Below are positions 7,285-17,042 of a stretch of DNA of 41,080 bases, in pieces. Every line of letters begins with the position of its first letter. Within the stretch, counting starts at the first letter, position 1. Origin of the DNA: Chlorobiaceae bacterium (GTDB lineage: Bacteria; Bacteroidota; Chlorobiia; Chlorobiales; Chlorobiaceae); assembly GCA_013334865.1 (NCBI GenBank), contig JAAXWS010000020.1, positions 1-41,080 of the forward strand. The letters are read 5' to 3'. A program made the position numbers and the translations under genes. Below the pieces are notes generated by a model. It worked only from the letters and a program-made list of their open reading frames with translations. It was not told the DNA's origin and searched no databases.

Positions 7285-8487
7285 ATGCAGGAATTAGGCA
7301 AAGCTGAACTGAACTCCACCCGGATCATCCGTCAGGACGACAACCGCGTCGTCATCGAAAAGGATCTCGATACCGAATACATGGTCCTCAGCATGGGACC
7401 GCAGCACCCCTCCACGCACGGCGTGCTCCGGCTCGAGTGCATCACCGACGGTGAAGTCGTCGTCGAAGCCGAGCCCTACCTCGGTTACCTGCACCGCTGC
7501 TTCGAGAAGTACTGCGAGAAGGTGGACTACCCCGGCATCGTGCCCTACACCGACCGCATGGACTACCTGGCCGGCATGAACACGGAAATGGCCTACTGCA
7601 TCGCCGTCGAGAAGCTGCTGGACATCGAGATTCCCCGCAGGGTCGAGTTCATCAGGGTCATTGTGGCCGAGCTCAACAGGATCGCCTCGCACCTCGTGGC
7701 CATCGGCACCTACGGCATCGACCTCGGCGCATTCACCCCGTTCCTGTTCTGCTTCCGCGACCGCGAGCACATCCTCAACCTCCTCGAGTGGATCTCCGGC
7801 GCGCGCATGCTGTACAACTATATCTGGATCGGCGGCCTCTCCTACGATGTGCCGGCCGACTTCAAGAAGCGTGTCGCCGAGTTCGTCACCTATTTCAAGC
7901 CGAAGACGGTCGAGCTCCAGAAACTGCTCACCGAAAACGAGATCTTCGTCAAGCGCACCAGGGGCATCGGCCTCATGCCGGCCGACGTCGCCATCAACTA
8001 CGGCTGGTCAGGCCCGATGCTCCGTGGTTCCGGCGTCGACTGGGACCTTCGCAGGAACGATCCTTATTCTGTATATCCCGAACTCGATTTCAAGGTGGCG
8101 CTGCCCGACCCGAAGTTCTGCGAGATCGGCGACTGCCTGGCTCGTCACGTCGTCCGCGCCATCGAGATGGAGGAGAGCCTGAAGATCATCGAGCAGTGCC
8201 TTGACAGGATGCCCGAGGTAGACGGGTTCAACTCCCGTGCCTCCATCCCGAAGAAGATCCGTCCGAAAGCCGGAGAGGTCTACGCACGCGCCGAGAACCC
8301 GAGGGGCGAGGTAGGATTCTACATCGTCAGCGACGGCAAGTCGACCAAACCGCTCCGCTGCAAGGCCCGCTCTTCCTGTTTCGTGAACCTTTCGGCGATG
8401 AAGGACCTGTCGAAAGGCCAGCTGATCCCGGACCTGGTGGCCATCATCGGCAGCATCGATATCGTGCTGGGTGAAGTCGACCGTTGA
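7285..8487 (+). CDS. nuoD: NADH-quinone oxidoreductase subunit D (49 kDa)
   Basis: The protein is 400 residues, the usual length for a stand-alone NuoD. Motifs include [14 protein letters not shown] (residues ~33-46), [27 protein letters not shown] and the C-terminal [12 protein letters not shown]. It forms much of the quinone-binding pocket with NuoB and is related to the large subunit of [NiFe] hydrogenases but lacks the metal-binding cysteines. It is followed after 49 bp directly by nuoH. NuoE, F and G, which lie between D and H in many bacteria, are absent and no remnant is seen. Confidence 0.96.
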   Translation: MQELGKAELNSTRIIRQDDNRVVIEKDLDTEYMVLSMGPQHPSTHGVLRLECITDGEVVVEAEPYLGYLHRCFEKYCEKVDYPGIVPYTDRMDYLAGMNTEMAYCIAVEKLLDIEIPRRVEFIRVIVAELNRIASHLVAIGTYGIDLGAFTPFLFCFRDREHILNLLEWISGARMLYNYIWIGGLSYDVPADFKKRVAEFVTYFKPKTVELQKLLTENEIFVKRTRGIGLMPADVAINYGWSGPMLRGSGVDWDLRRNDPYSVYPELDFKVALPDPKFCEIGDCLARHVVRAIEMEESLKIIEQCLDRMPEVDGFNSRASIPKKIRPKAGEVYARAENPRGEVGFYIVSDGKSTKPLRCKARSSCFVNLSAMKDLSKGQLIPDLVAIIGSIDIVLGEVDR

Positions 8488-8536
8488 ACGATTTTACAAG
8501 ACAACCATTATCCATAGACAAGGTTAGCCGTTTTCT

Positions 8537-9616
8537 ATGAGTCACGCACCATCTCTCAATACCTGGTCTGATGCCCTCGCAGGGTTCAACCTCGGCTGGT
8601 TCCCGCTCGGACTTGTGATCGTCGCGGCCATTCCGCTCGTGTTCATCGCCCTGTACGCCCTGACCTACGGCGTGTACGGCGAGCGCAAGATCTCGGCCTT
8701 CATGCAGGACCGCCTCGGGCCTATGGAAGTCGGGCCGTGGGGCCTGCTCCAGACCCTGGCCGACATCCTGAAGCTCCTCCAGAAGGAGGACATCGTGCCG
8801 ACCGCCGCCGACAAGTTCCTGTTCGTCATCGGCCCGCTCGTCATGTTCGTCGGCTCGTTCCTGGCCTTCGTTGTCCTTCCGTTCGGCCCTGCCTTCATCG
8901 GCGCCGACCTGAACGTCGGCCTCTTCTACGCAATCGGCATCGTCGCCCTCGAGGTCGTCGGCATCCTGGCCTCCGGCTGGGGCTCCAACAACAAATGGGC
9001 GCTCTACGGCGCCGTCAGGAGCGTTGCCCAGATCGTGAGCTACGAGATTCCGGCTTCGATCGCCTTGCTCTGCGGCGCGATGATGGCCGGCACCCTCAGC
9101 ATGCAGCAGTTCTGCGTCGCGCAGAGCGGCCCCTTCGGCCTGCTGCACTGGTACCTGTTCAGCAACCCGGTCGCCTGGCTGCCATTCCTCATCTATTTCA
9201 TCTCCTCGCTCGCCGAGACCAACCGCGCTCCCTTCGACATCCCCGAAGCCGAGTCCGAGCTGGTCGCCGGCTTCTTCACCGAGTACACCGGCATGAAGTT
9301 CGCCATGTTCTTCCTTGCCGAATACGGCAGCATGTTCATGGTCTCCGGCATCATCTCGATCGTCTTCCTCGGAGGCTGGGCATCACCGCTTCCGAACATC
9401 GGTTCCTTCGCCCTGAACACCATGACCAGCGGCCCGGTATGGGGCACCTTCTGGATCATCATGAAAAGCTTCTTCTTCATCTTCGTGCAGATGTGGCTGC
9501 GCTGGACCCTGCCCAGGCTCAGGGTCGACCAGCTGATGTACCTCTGCTGGAAGGTGCTGACTCCGTTCGCCTTCGTCGCATTCGTGCTGACGGCCGTCTG
9601 GGAGATCTACAAGTAA
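8537..9616 (+). CDS. nuoH: NADH-quinone oxidoreductase subunit H
   Basis: The protein is 359 residues with about eight transmembrane helices. Conserved loops are [16 protein letters not shown] (residues ~49-64) and [20 protein letters not shown] (~230-249), the latter lining the quinone tunnel and the start of the proton path. NuoH anchors the peripheral arm to the membrane arm. It is followed by nuoI after 49 bp. Length and motifs are normal for the family. Confidence 0.96.
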   Translation: MSHAPSLNTWSDALAGFNLGWFPLGLVIVAAIPLVFIALYALTYGVYGERKISAFMQDRLGPMEVGPWGLLQTLADILKLLQKEDIVPTAADKFLFVIGPLVMFVGSFLAFVVLPFGPAFIGADLNVGLFYAIGIVALEVVGILASGWGSNNKWALYGAVRSVAQIVSYEIPASIALLCGAMMAGTLSMQQFCVAQSGPFGLLHWYLFSNPVAWLPFLIYFISSLAETNRAPFDIPEAESELVAGFFTEYTGMKFAMFFLAEYGSMFMVSGIISIVFLGGWASPLPNIGSFALNTMTSGPVWGTFWIIMKSFFFIFVQMWLRWTLPRLRVDQLMYLCWKVLTPFAFVAFVLTAVWEIYK

Positions 9617-9665
9617 GCGGCGGACATTATCTGAGATTACAGGCAAGCAAGACGAAACACCAACT

Positions 9666-10337
9666 ATGAGTGAGTACTTCAGCAATATAAAGATCGGTGC
9701 CTCGACCATCGCCACGGGCATGGCCATCACCCTCAAGCACTTCTTCAACGCGGTGAAGCGCAAGGGAGATGCCGGCATCGACGACGCCGACTACTTCAAG
9801 CAGGTCGACGGCCTGTGCACCCTGCAGTATCCGAGGGAAGTCGTGCCGACGCCGACCATCGGGCGCTACCGCCTGTTCAACAACATCGAGGACTGCATCG
9901 GCTGCAACCAGTGCGACCGCGCCTGCCCGGTCGAGTGCATCACCATCGAGACCATCAAGGTCACCAGCGACGACCTCGCCGCCTGCGGCAAGACCTCCGG
10001 CGGCCAGCAGAAGCGCTTCTGGCTCCCGGTGTTCGACATCGACGTCGCCAAGTGCATGACCTGCGGCATCTGCGTCAGCGTCTGCCCGACCGACTGCCTC
10101 GTGCACTCGCCGGTTGCCGACTTCTCGGAGTTCGATGTGAGGAACATGGTCTACCATTACGGCAACCTCTCGAAGATCGAGGCCGACGCGAAGCGCAAGA
10201 AGCTCGAAGAGGAGAAGGCCGCCAAGGAGAAGGCTGCTGCCGAAGCCGCCGCGAGGGGCGAAGCACCGCCGAGGCCGGCACCGAAGCCGAAACCGGCACC
10301 GGGACCGGCGCCGGAGGGCGCAGAGGCAGGGGAGTAA
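9666..10337 (+). CDS. nuoI: NADH-quinone oxidoreductase subunit I (2x[4Fe-4S] ferredoxin-type)
   Basis: The protein is 223 residues. Two [4Fe-4S] motifs are present: CIGCNQCDRACP (C77, C80, C83, C87) and CMTCGICVSVCP (C130, C133, C136, C140). They carry electrons towards N2. With NuoEFG missing, this subunit is the most likely docking point for an external donor such as ferredoxin, as argued for cyanobacterial and plastid complexes. The C-terminal ~50 residues (from about 172) are an unusual Lys/Glu/Ala tail that turns into a Pro/Ala/Lys stretch; this is not part of the core fold. Confidence 0.95.
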   Translation: MSEYFSNIKIGASTIATGMAITLKHFFNAVKRKGDAGIDDADYFKQVDGLCTLQYPREVVPTPTIGRYRLFNNIEDCIGCNQCDRACPVECITIETIKVTSDDLAACGKTSGGQQKRFWLPVFDIDVAKCMTCGICVSVCPTDCLVHSPVADFSEFDVRNMVYHYGNLSKIEADAKRKKLEEEKAAKEKAAAEAAARGEAPPRPAPKPKPAPGPAPEGAEAGE

Positions 10338-10372
10338 CAGGGTACCGATTACCAACAAGTGCAGAGACAAAA

Positions 10373-10894
10373 ATGAATCAACTGACCATAGCCATCATCT
10401 TTTACGTGTTCGCGGCCGTGACCGTCCTGTCGGCGGCGTTCGTCGTGTTCTCGAAGAACATCATCTACTCGGCCTTCGCGCTCCTGTTCACCTTCTTCGG
10501 CGTCGCGGCACTCTATGTGTTCCTGAGCGCTGACTTCATCGCGGTGACCCAGGTGGTCGTCTACGTCGGCGGCATCCTCGTGCTGCTGCTCTTCGGCGTC
10601 ATGTTCACCAACACCATCATGCAGACAGAGCTCAAGACCGACGTGATGCACGTCGTGCCCGGCACGCTCCTTCTGCTGCTCATGATCGCCGGCATGCTCT
10701 ATACCTTCTACACCACGGGCGACTGGATGCCTGGCGAGACACAGCTGCAGGGCAGCATCGTTCAGCGAGTCGGTTTCGAGACCATGTCCCGCTTCATGCT
10801 GCCGTTCGAAATGGCATCGATCGTCCTGCTCGTCGCCCTGCTTGGAGCGGCGTTCCTGGCACGCTACGACAAGGCTCACAAAAACGAACACTAA
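10373..10894 (+). CDS. nuoJ: NADH-quinone oxidoreductase subunit J
   Basis: The protein is 173 residues with five transmembrane helices. The NuoJ motif YVGGILVLLLFGVMFTN is seen at residues ~63-79, preceded by DFIAVTQVVV; this part holds the pi-bulge helix of the family. The reading frame is open much further upstream, but that part overlaps nuoI; ATG 10373 (MNQLTIAIIF) is the correct start. It belongs to the membrane arm between NuoA/H and NuoK. A 12-bp gap follows before nuoK. Confidence 0.93.
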   Translation: MNQLTIAIIFYVFAAVTVLSAAFVVFSKNIIYSAFALLFTFFGVAALYVFLSADFIAVTQVVVYVGGILVLLLFGVMFTNTIMQTELKTDVMHVVPGTLLLLLMIAGMLYTFYTTGDWMPGETQLQGSIVQRVGFETMSRFMLPFEMASIVLLVALLGAAFLARYDKAHKNEH

Positions 10895-10906
10895 GGGGTA
10901 ACGTAC

Positions 10907-11224
10907 ATGGAAATGTTCACATCGATAGGGCTGAACCACTTTCTGACCATCTCAGCCATACTTTTCTCGTTTGGCATGTTCGCCGTCATGACCCGCAAGA
11001 ACGCCATCGTCATCCTGATGGGCGTCGAGCTGATCCTGAACGCGGCAAACATCAACTTCCTCACCTTCTCCAAATACAACGGGGGAATGACCGGGGTGAT
11101 GTTCAGCCTTTTCGTGATCGTGCTCGCAGCGGCCGAGGCCGCCGTCGCGCTGGCCATCGTGATCAATATCTTCAAGACCTTCAAGACGGTCGACGTCTCG
11201 CGTGTCGATACGATGAAGGAGTGA
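10907..11224 (+). CDS. nuoK: NADH-quinone oxidoreductase subunit K
   Basis: The protein is 105 residues with three transmembrane helices, a standard length. The two membrane glutamates needed for proton transfer in the family are present: E41 in MGVELILNAANINF and E77 in LAAAEAAVALAIV. It is a small MrpC-related subunit of the membrane arm. The upstream sequence AAGGGGTAACGTACATG gives a plausible ribosome-binding site. Confidence 0.95.
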   Translation: MEMFTSIGLNHFLTISAILFSFGMFAVMTRKNAIVILMGVELILNAANINFLTFSKYNGGMTGVMFSLFVIVLAAAEAAVALAIVINIFKTFKTVDVSRVDTMKE

Positions 11225-11276
11225 CCCTGACCGAAACCGAAACCATTTCAGCTGCAAATACTCTGTAAAACGAAAC

Positions 11277-13559
11277 ATGATGCACAGTTTAATCCAGTTA
11301 TCGATTGTAGTCCTGCTCTTGCCGCTGCTGTCGTTTGTGGTGCTGATATTCTTCAACCGCAGGCTTCCGCGCATGGGTGATTTCGTCGGAGTCGGCCTGC
11401 TCGGTACGGCGTTCTCCATCGCGCTCTATATCTTCTGGACAGTTGTCGTCCAGCACTACGACCCGGCATACCGCATCGCCTGGGACTTCACCTGGCTCGA
11501 CTTCGGCAACGTTCCCGGGGTAGGTCCGCTGGTGGTGAAAATGGGAATCGTGATCGACAACCTGACGGCCATCATGCTGGCCATGGTGACCCTGATCAGC
11601 CTCCTGGTCCACCTCTACTCGACAGGCTACATGCATGGCGACCCGAGGTACGGCCGCTTCTTCGCGTTCCTGGGCATCTTCACCTTCTCGATGCTCGGCA
11701 TCGTGCTTTCGGACAACCTCTTCTCGATCTACATGTTCTGGGAGCTTGTCGGCCTCTCCTCGTACCTCCTTATCGGCTTTTACTTCGAGAAGGACAGCGC
11801 CGCCGATGCCCAGAAGAAAGCCTTCCTCACCAACAGGGTGGGTGACATCGGCATGTGGCTTGGTATCCTTATCCTCTATTCGCAGTTCCACACCTTTGGT
11901 TACAGGGAGATCTTCGAGAACATCGCCGCCGGCAAGTTCACCCTTTCGAACGGCTGGCTGACCGCCGCCGGCATCCTGCTCTTCTTCGGCTGCGTCGGCA
12001 AATCGGCCCAGTTCCCGCTGCACGTCTGGCTGCCTGACGCCATGGAGGGCCCGACCCCGGTATCTGCCCTTATCCATGCCGCCACGATGGTCGCCGCAGG
12101 CGTCTATTTCGTCGGCCGCATCTTCGTGATCCTGACCCCTGACGCGCTGCACTACATCGCATTCATCGGCGCCGTGACGGCATTCATGTCGGCCACCATC
12201 GCCATCACCCAGCACGATATCAAGAGGGTGCTTGCCTACTCGACCGTCTCCCAGCTCGGCTACATGGTCATGGGCCTCGGCGTCGGCGCATACTCGGCCG
12301 CGCTGTTCCACCTCCTGACGCACGCATTCTTCAAGGCCTGCCTGTTCCTCGGTTCGGGCGCCATCATCCACGCCATGCACCATGAGCAGGACATGCGCTG
12401 GATGGGCGGACTGCGCAAGCAGATGCCCTGGACCTTCGCGACCTTCAGCATCGCGACCCTCGCCCTTGCCGGGCTCCCGCTTACGAGCGGCTTCATGTCG
12501 AAGGATGCCATCCTGGCCGGCGCACTCGGTTTCGCGAGCGTCGAGGGCGGCGGTATCTACTATATCATACCCGTGCTCGGCTTCGCTTCGGCCATGATGA
12601 CCGCTTTCTATATGGGCCGTCAGGTATGGCTGGTATTCTTTGGCGAAAGCCGCACGCACCTGAAGCCTGCCGAGGAGCATCACGGCGACCATGGCCATGA
12701 TGCCCACGGACATGACGATCACGGCCACGACGACCATGGCGGCTCGCACCACGGCGTGCATGAGGTAGGCTGGATCATGAGGGCCCCGCTGGTTGTCCTG
12801 GCGACCCTTTCGGTATTCTTCGTCTTCTCGCCCGATCCGCTCGATGGTGCCAAGGGCTGGTTCATGCACCTGGTTCCGACCCCGGCAACGGTGGTCAAGT
12901 CCGCCGGGGCACAGCACGAAGCCGCACTCGGCGTGACGGGAGGCAAGCTTCTCGCCGAAGCCGCGACCGACACGGTCAAGCCTGAGGCAGGGGAGCATGC
13001 GCAGGCTGCTGAAGGCCATGGCGCAGCGTCAGAAGGGCACGGACCGGTCTTCACCGATCCCCGCCAGGCCGAGCTCGCCCATGCCATGCACGCGAACCAT
13101 TACACGGCGATCTACCTCTCGTCCGGCATGCTGGTGCTCGGCATCGGTTTCGCACTGGTCGTCTACGCATTCGGCGTGATCGACCCAGGGAAGACCGCCC
13201 AGGCGATCCGCCCCCTCTACCTCTACTCGTTCAACAAGTGGTACTGGGACGAAATCTACGATGCTACCCTGATCAAGGGATCCATGCTGATCTCGAAAAT
13301 GCTTGCCTGGTTCGACAGCAACATTGTCGACGGCATCGTCAACGGCATCGCGACCATATTCAGGAAGTTTGCGTTCCTCAACGGCAACATCGACAAGTAC
13401 GTGGTCGACGGCACGGTGAACTTCACGGCATTCTTTGTCCAGACCTCTGGCGCAGTCATGAGAAAGATCCAGACCGGCAAGGTGCAGACCTATCTGGTGA
13501 TGGTGACGGCGGCGGTACTCGGGTACTTCGCCTTCTACCTTGTCCAGCTCATGAAATAA
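11277..13559 (+). CDS. nuoL: NADH-quinone oxidoreductase subunit L (antiporter-like)
   Basis: The protein is 760 residues, somewhat longer than the common 610-680. The antiporter core includes FWELVGLSSYLLIGF (the TM5 glutamate), KSAQFPLHVWLPDAMEGPTP and the long C-terminal lateral helix region. NuoL is the distal proton-pumping subunit of the membrane arm. The extra length comes from a loop at about residues 462-497 very rich in His, Asp and Gly (HGDHGHDAHGHDDHGHDDHG), and an Ala/Glu/His-rich stretch at about 545-600. Both lie between late transmembrane helices and look like soluble loops. The gene sits 52 bp after nuoK and 43 bp before nuoM. Confidence 0.96.
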   Translation: MMHSLIQLSIVVLLLPLLSFVVLIFFNRRLPRMGDFVGVGLLGTAFSIALYIFWTVVVQHYDPAYRIAWDFTWLDFGNVPGVGPLVVKMGIVIDNLTAIMLAMVTLISLLVHLYSTGYMHGDPRYGRFFAFLGIFTFSMLGIVLSDNLFSIYMFWELVGLSSYLLIGFYFEKDSAADAQKKAFLTNRVGDIGMWLGILILYSQFHTFGYREIFENIAAGKFTLSNGWLTAAGILLFFGCVGKSAQFPLHVWLPDAMEGPTPVSALIHAATMVAAGVYFVGRIFVILTPDALHYIAFIGAVTAFMSATIAITQHDIKRVLAYSTVSQLGYMVMGLGVGAYSAALFHLLTHAFFKACLFLGSGAIIHAMHHEQDMRWMGGLRKQMPWTFATFSIATLALAGLPLTSGFMSKDAILAGALGFASVEGGGIYYIIPVLGFASAMMTAFYMGRQVWLVFFGESRTHLKPAEEHHGDHGHDAHGHDDHGHDDHGGSHHGVHEVGWIMRAPLVVLATLSVFFVFSPDPLDGAKGWFMHLVPTPATVVKSAGAQHEAALGVTGGKLLAEAATDTVKPEAGEHAQAAEGHGAASEGHGPVFTDPRQAELAHAMHANHYTAIYLSSGMLVLGIGFALVVYAFGVIDPGKTAQAIRPLYLYSFNKWYWDEIYDATLIKGSMLISKMLAWFDSNIVDGIVNGIATIFRKFAFLNGNIDKYVVDGTVNFTAFFVQTSGAVMRKIQTGKVQTYLVMVTAAVLGYFAFYLVQLMK

Positions 13560-13602
13560 CGAACGATTTAATTTTTATCTCCGAACATAACAGGTACTGA
13601 AC

Positions 13603-15240
13603 ATGCTGAGCTTAATTGTATTTCTGCCGATCATTGCCGGACTCATCATTTTGGCTGTGCCTGCGTCGCAGAAGCAGATCATCAGGATCGTCTCCCTGCT
13701 CGCAGCCGTGGCCCAGGGCGTGCTCGCCGTGCTTATCTGGCGTCAATATGACCCGACCATGGCCGGCATCGTCGCCGCACCGGGCGGTTCGCCGGTAGGC
13801 TCGTTCCAGCTGATCGAACGTATTCCCTGGATCTCGCTGAACCTCGGCTCGTTCGGTCCGATGACCATCGAGTACTTCATCGGCGTCGATGGCCTGTCGA
13901 TCACCATGGTGATCCTGACCGCACTGATCTCTATCATCGGCGTGCTCTCAAGCTGGCCGATCCAGAAGCAGGTCAAGGGGTACTTCATCCTGTTCAACCT
14001 GCTCAGCACGGCCATGATGGGCTGCTTCGTGGCACTCGACTTCTTCCTCTTCTACGTCTTCTGGGAGGTCATGCTGCTTCCGATGTACTTCCTCATCGGC
14101 ATCTGGGGCGGCCCGAACAGGGAGTACGCCGCCATCAAGTTCTTCCTGTACACCCTTTTCGGTTCGGTCTTCATGCTGCTGGTCATGATCGGCCTCTACT
14201 TCAGCGTCATCGACCCTGTTACCGGCAACCACACCTTCAGCCTCGTCGCGATGGCAGACCAGCACAACTATGTTGCCGGCTCAATCCTCGGCCCTGGCAG
14301 CGTGATGTGGCGTTATGCCGCCTTCATCGTGCTCTTCGTCGGTTTCGCCATCAAGGTCCCGATGTTCCCGTTCCACACCTGGCTGCCTGACGCTCACGTC
14401 GAGGCGCCGACCCCGATCTCCGTCATCCTTGCCGGCGTTCTCCTGAAGCTCGGCACTTACGGCATGATGAGGATCAACTTCCCGCTCTTCCCCGAGGTCT
14501 ACCAGGCCGGCCTGTATGTGATCGGCATCTTCGGTGCGATCAACATCATCTACGGCGCCTTCTGCGCGCTTGCACAGCAGGACCTCAAGAAGATGGTCGC
14601 CTACTCCTCCATCAGCCACATGGGTTACGTCCTGCTCGGCATGGCTGCCGGCAACAGCGAAGGCATGCTTGGCGCGCTCTACCAGATGTTCAACCACGGC
14701 ACCATCACCGCCATGCTCTTCCTCCTGGTCGGCGTCATCTATGACCGTGCCCACTCCCGCCAGATCGACAAGTTCGGCGGCCTTGCCTCCTACATGCCGG
14801 TCTACGCGGGTCTCGTCACCGTCGCGTGGTTCGCCTCGCTCGGCCTGCCCGGTCTCTCCGGCTTCATTTCCGAAGCTTTCGTTTTCGTTGGCGCCTTCAC
14901 CGCTCCGGTCACCAGGCCGATCGCCATGGTCTCCGTGCTGGGTATCGTCTTCGGTGCCGCCTACCTGCTCTGGTCGCTGCAGAGGATGTTCCTCGGCAAG
15001 CGCAAGCCGGATGCCCTGTACGAAGTCGAGACGGACGGCCACGGCCACGAGCACATCCACTTCCATGACTGGAACGGCAAGCTCGATCTCGATGCAAGGG
15101 AGCTTACCATGCTCATCCCGCTGGCCATCATCGTCATTGTCCTCGGTATCTACCCGATGCCGATCATGGGCATGCTGACCGCCAGCATCAACAAGCTTGT
15201 TACCGTGCTCGCACCTGTCGCAGCGGCGGCCGTGCATTGA
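13603..15240 (+). CDS. nuoM: NADH-quinone oxidoreductase subunit M (antiporter-like)
   Basis: The protein is 545 residues with about 14 transmembrane helices. Key segments are FYVFWEVMLLPMYFLIGIWG (TM5 glutamate), KVPMFPFHTWLPDAHVEAPT and KKMVAYSSISHMGYVLLG. It is a proton-pumping antiporter-like subunit of the membrane arm. A short loop near residues 475-490 (TDGHGHEHIHFHDW) is His-rich, at a place similar to the larger His-rich loop of NuoL. Confidence 0.96.
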   Translation: MLSLIVFLPIIAGLIILAVPASQKQIIRIVSLLAAVAQGVLAVLIWRQYDPTMAGIVAAPGGSPVGSFQLIERIPWISLNLGSFGPMTIEYFIGVDGLSITMVILTALISIIGVLSSWPIQKQVKGYFILFNLLSTAMMGCFVALDFFLFYVFWEVMLLPMYFLIGIWGGPNREYAAIKFFLYTLFGSVFMLLVMIGLYFSVIDPVTGNHTFSLVAMADQHNYVAGSILGPGSVMWRYAAFIVLFVGFAIKVPMFPFHTWLPDAHVEAPTPISVILAGVLLKLGTYGMMRINFPLFPEVYQAGLYVIGIFGAINIIYGAFCALAQQDLKKMVAYSSISHMGYVLLGMAAGNSEGMLGALYQMFNHGTITAMLFLLVGVIYDRAHSRQIDKFGGLASYMPVYAGLVTVAWFASLGLPGLSGFISEAFVFVGAFTAPVTRPIAMVSVLGIVFGAAYLLWSLQRMFLGKRKPDALYEVETDGHGHEHIHFHDWNGKLDLDARELTMLIPLAIIVIVLGIYPMPIMGMLTASINKLVTVLAPVAAAAVH

Positions 15241-15278
15241 TCTGTATTTCCGTGTAAAAGAATAAACGTTGGAGAAAT

Positions 15279-16814
15279 ATGTTCGCAATGCCATCAGGCG
15301 CTGAAATACAGAGCATCATATCGACCCTCAGGTTCGGTGCCGGGTATTTTATCCCTGAACTCTACCTTTCGGCGCTTTTCATGGTGCTGATCATCCTGGA
15401 CCTCGTGCTCGGGGGCAGGAAAAACCAGATACTCGCCTCGGCGACGATCATCGGCCTCCTCGGCAGCCTGTTCTTCATCTTCCAGCAGCACTCGCTGCCG
15501 GATGCGGAGATCTTCTTCGGCATGTATGCGCTCGACCGGTTCGGCATCTTCTTCAAGTACTTCTTCGTGCTCTGCGGCATCCTCGCCGTGGTCATCTCGA
15601 TGGAGGACGAGAAGCTGAACAGCCAGGACTCGGGAGTCGGTGAGTACTATGCCCTTGTTGTGGCGATGGTCATCGGCATGATGATGATGGCCTCCTCGAC
15701 CGACCTGCTGATGATGTTCCTCGCCATGGAGCTCGTCGGCCTCTCCGCTTACGTCCTGACCGGCTACCTGAAGAGCGACGCACGTTCCTCGGAAGCAGCC
15801 CTGAAGTACCTCGTCTACGGCGCGGTCTCTTCCGGCATGCTGCTCTACGGTTTCTCTCTGATCTACGGCCTCACCGCCCAGACAAACATCTCCAGGATCA
15901 GCATGGAGCTGACCCAGCATGGCTACGACCCGCTGGTCATGATCCTTGCAACCCTGCTTGTGATGGCCGGCCTCGGCTACAAGATGGGCGCTGTCCCGTT
16001 CCACTTCTGGAGTCCTGACGTGTACGAGGGTGCCCCAACCCCGGTCACGGCCTACCTTTCGACCGGTTCCAAGGCCGCAGGTTTCGCCCTGCTCATGCGC
16101 ATCTTCTTCGTGGCCGTTCCCCATGCCTCCGAAGGCGTCGAAGACATGCTCGGCATCGACTGGCTCACGATCATGATGATCATCGCCGCCGCATCCATGA
16201 TCTACGGTAACGTGGTGGCCATCTGGCAGAAGAACGTCAAGCGCCTGCTTGCCTATTCATCCATCGCCCATGCAGGCTACCTGCTGCTGGGCATCATCAC
16301 CATGGACAAGATCGGCACCCAGGCGGTCCTGGTCTACCTCGCCGGCTACCTCCTGATGAACATCGGCGCCTTCTACGTCGTCGTGGTCATCTCCAACAAG
16401 ACAGGAAGCGAGAACCTCGATGACTACAGGGGTCTCGGCAGGAAGATGCCGCTCGCCGGTGCCGCGCTGACCGTGTTCCTCATCTCCCTCGTTGGCCTTC
16501 CCCCGACCTTCGGTTTCATCGGCAAGCTGATGATCTTCTCCGCGCTGATCGGCAAGGGTGACCTCTTCATGTGGCTCGCGCTGATCGGTATCCTGACCAG
16601 CGTCATCTCGCTCTACTACTATATGTTCATCCCGCTGAACATGTTCCTTCGCGAGTCGGAGCAGAACAGCCGGGGGGAGGTCAAGACAGGCATGGTTTCC
16701 AACGTGATCACCGCCGTACTGATGATCCTTACCCTCTATTTCGGCCTCTTCTTCCAGCCGATCGCGCAATTCGCCGGTTACTCGGCCTCGATACTTGGAG
16801 CGGTGCTGAACTAG
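15279..16814 (+). CDS. nuoN: NADH-quinone oxidoreductase subunit N (antiporter-like)
   Basis: The protein is 511 residues with about 14 transmembrane helices. Motifs include LMMFLAMELVGLSAYVLTGY (TM5 glutamate), KMGAVPFHFWSPDVYEGAPT and KRLLAYSSIAHAGYLLLG. It is the third antiporter-like proton-pumping subunit, next to NuoK in the complex. It is the last gene of the nuo operon and is followed within 35 bp by a strong terminator. TTGGAGAAAT just before ATG 15279 is a fair ribosome-binding site. Confidence 0.96.
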   Translation: MFAMPSGAEIQSIISTLRFGAGYFIPELYLSALFMVLIILDLVLGGRKNQILASATIIGLLGSLFFIFQQHSLPDAEIFFGMYALDRFGIFFKYFFVLCGILAVVISMEDEKLNSQDSGVGEYYALVVAMVIGMMMMASSTDLLMMFLAMELVGLSAYVLTGYLKSDARSSEAALKYLVYGAVSSGMLLYGFSLIYGLTAQTNISRISMELTQHGYDPLVMILATLLVMAGLGYKMGAVPFHFWSPDVYEGAPTPVTAYLSTGSKAAGFALLMRIFFVAVPHASEGVEDMLGIDWLTIMMIIAAASMIYGNVVAIWQKNVKRLLAYSSIAHAGYLLLGIITMDKIGTQAVLVYLAGYLLMNIGAFYVVVVISNKTGSENLDDYRGLGRKMPLAGAALTVFLISLVGLPPTFGFIGKLMIFSALIGKGDLFMWLALIGILTSVISLYYYMFIPLNMFLRESEQNSRGEVKTGMVSNVITAVLMILTLYFGLFFQPIAQFAGYSASILGAVLN

Positions 16815-16845
16815 ATATAGAAGGCATACCAGGGGAAGACCCTAT

Positions 16846-16887
16846 AAAACCCGATCATGCATCACGTAATGGTCGGGTTTTTTTATT
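16846..16887 (+). terminator. Rho-independent terminator of the nuo operon
   Basis: The nine-base arms AAAACCCGA (16846-16854) and TCGGGTTTT (16873-16881) can pair, and an inner CAT/ATG may extend the stem. A run of T follows. It lies 32 bp after the nuoN stop and separates the nuo and hydrogenase operons. Confidence 0.85.
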
Positions 16888-16936
16888 TTCATAATCCCGG
16901 TAACGGCAATCAACAGATACTACTTTCTTTCAGGTA

Positions 16937-16948
16937 TAACGATCGTTA
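16937..16948. promoter_or_regulatory. Palindrome and possible promoter upstream of the hydrogenase genes
   Basis: TAACGATCGTTA is a perfect 12-bp palindrome, 105 bp upstream of the small-subunit start. TATATT at 16951-16956 lies just downstream and could be a -10. If so, the palindrome would cover the promoter spacer and could be an operator. The regulator is unknown. The rest of the 239-bp spacer holds only the nuo terminator and the ribosome-binding site. Confidence 0.35.
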
Positions 16949-17042
16949 CGTATATTAATTTCCATAAAACCATTGCGGAGAGCCCCAGATACCGGATTAC
17001 TGGCGGGCTGCAAGTTTCAGAAGACACTGCATACAAACCCTA

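Noticed and set aside
8488-8536. Remnants of nuoE, nuoF or nuoG between nuoD and nuoH
   Set aside because: The spacer is only 49 bp and has no trace of them.
11298-13019. 573-codon open frame on the minus strand inside nuoL
   Set aside because: Low-complexity charged product antisense to a strongly conserved gene; an effect of codon bias.
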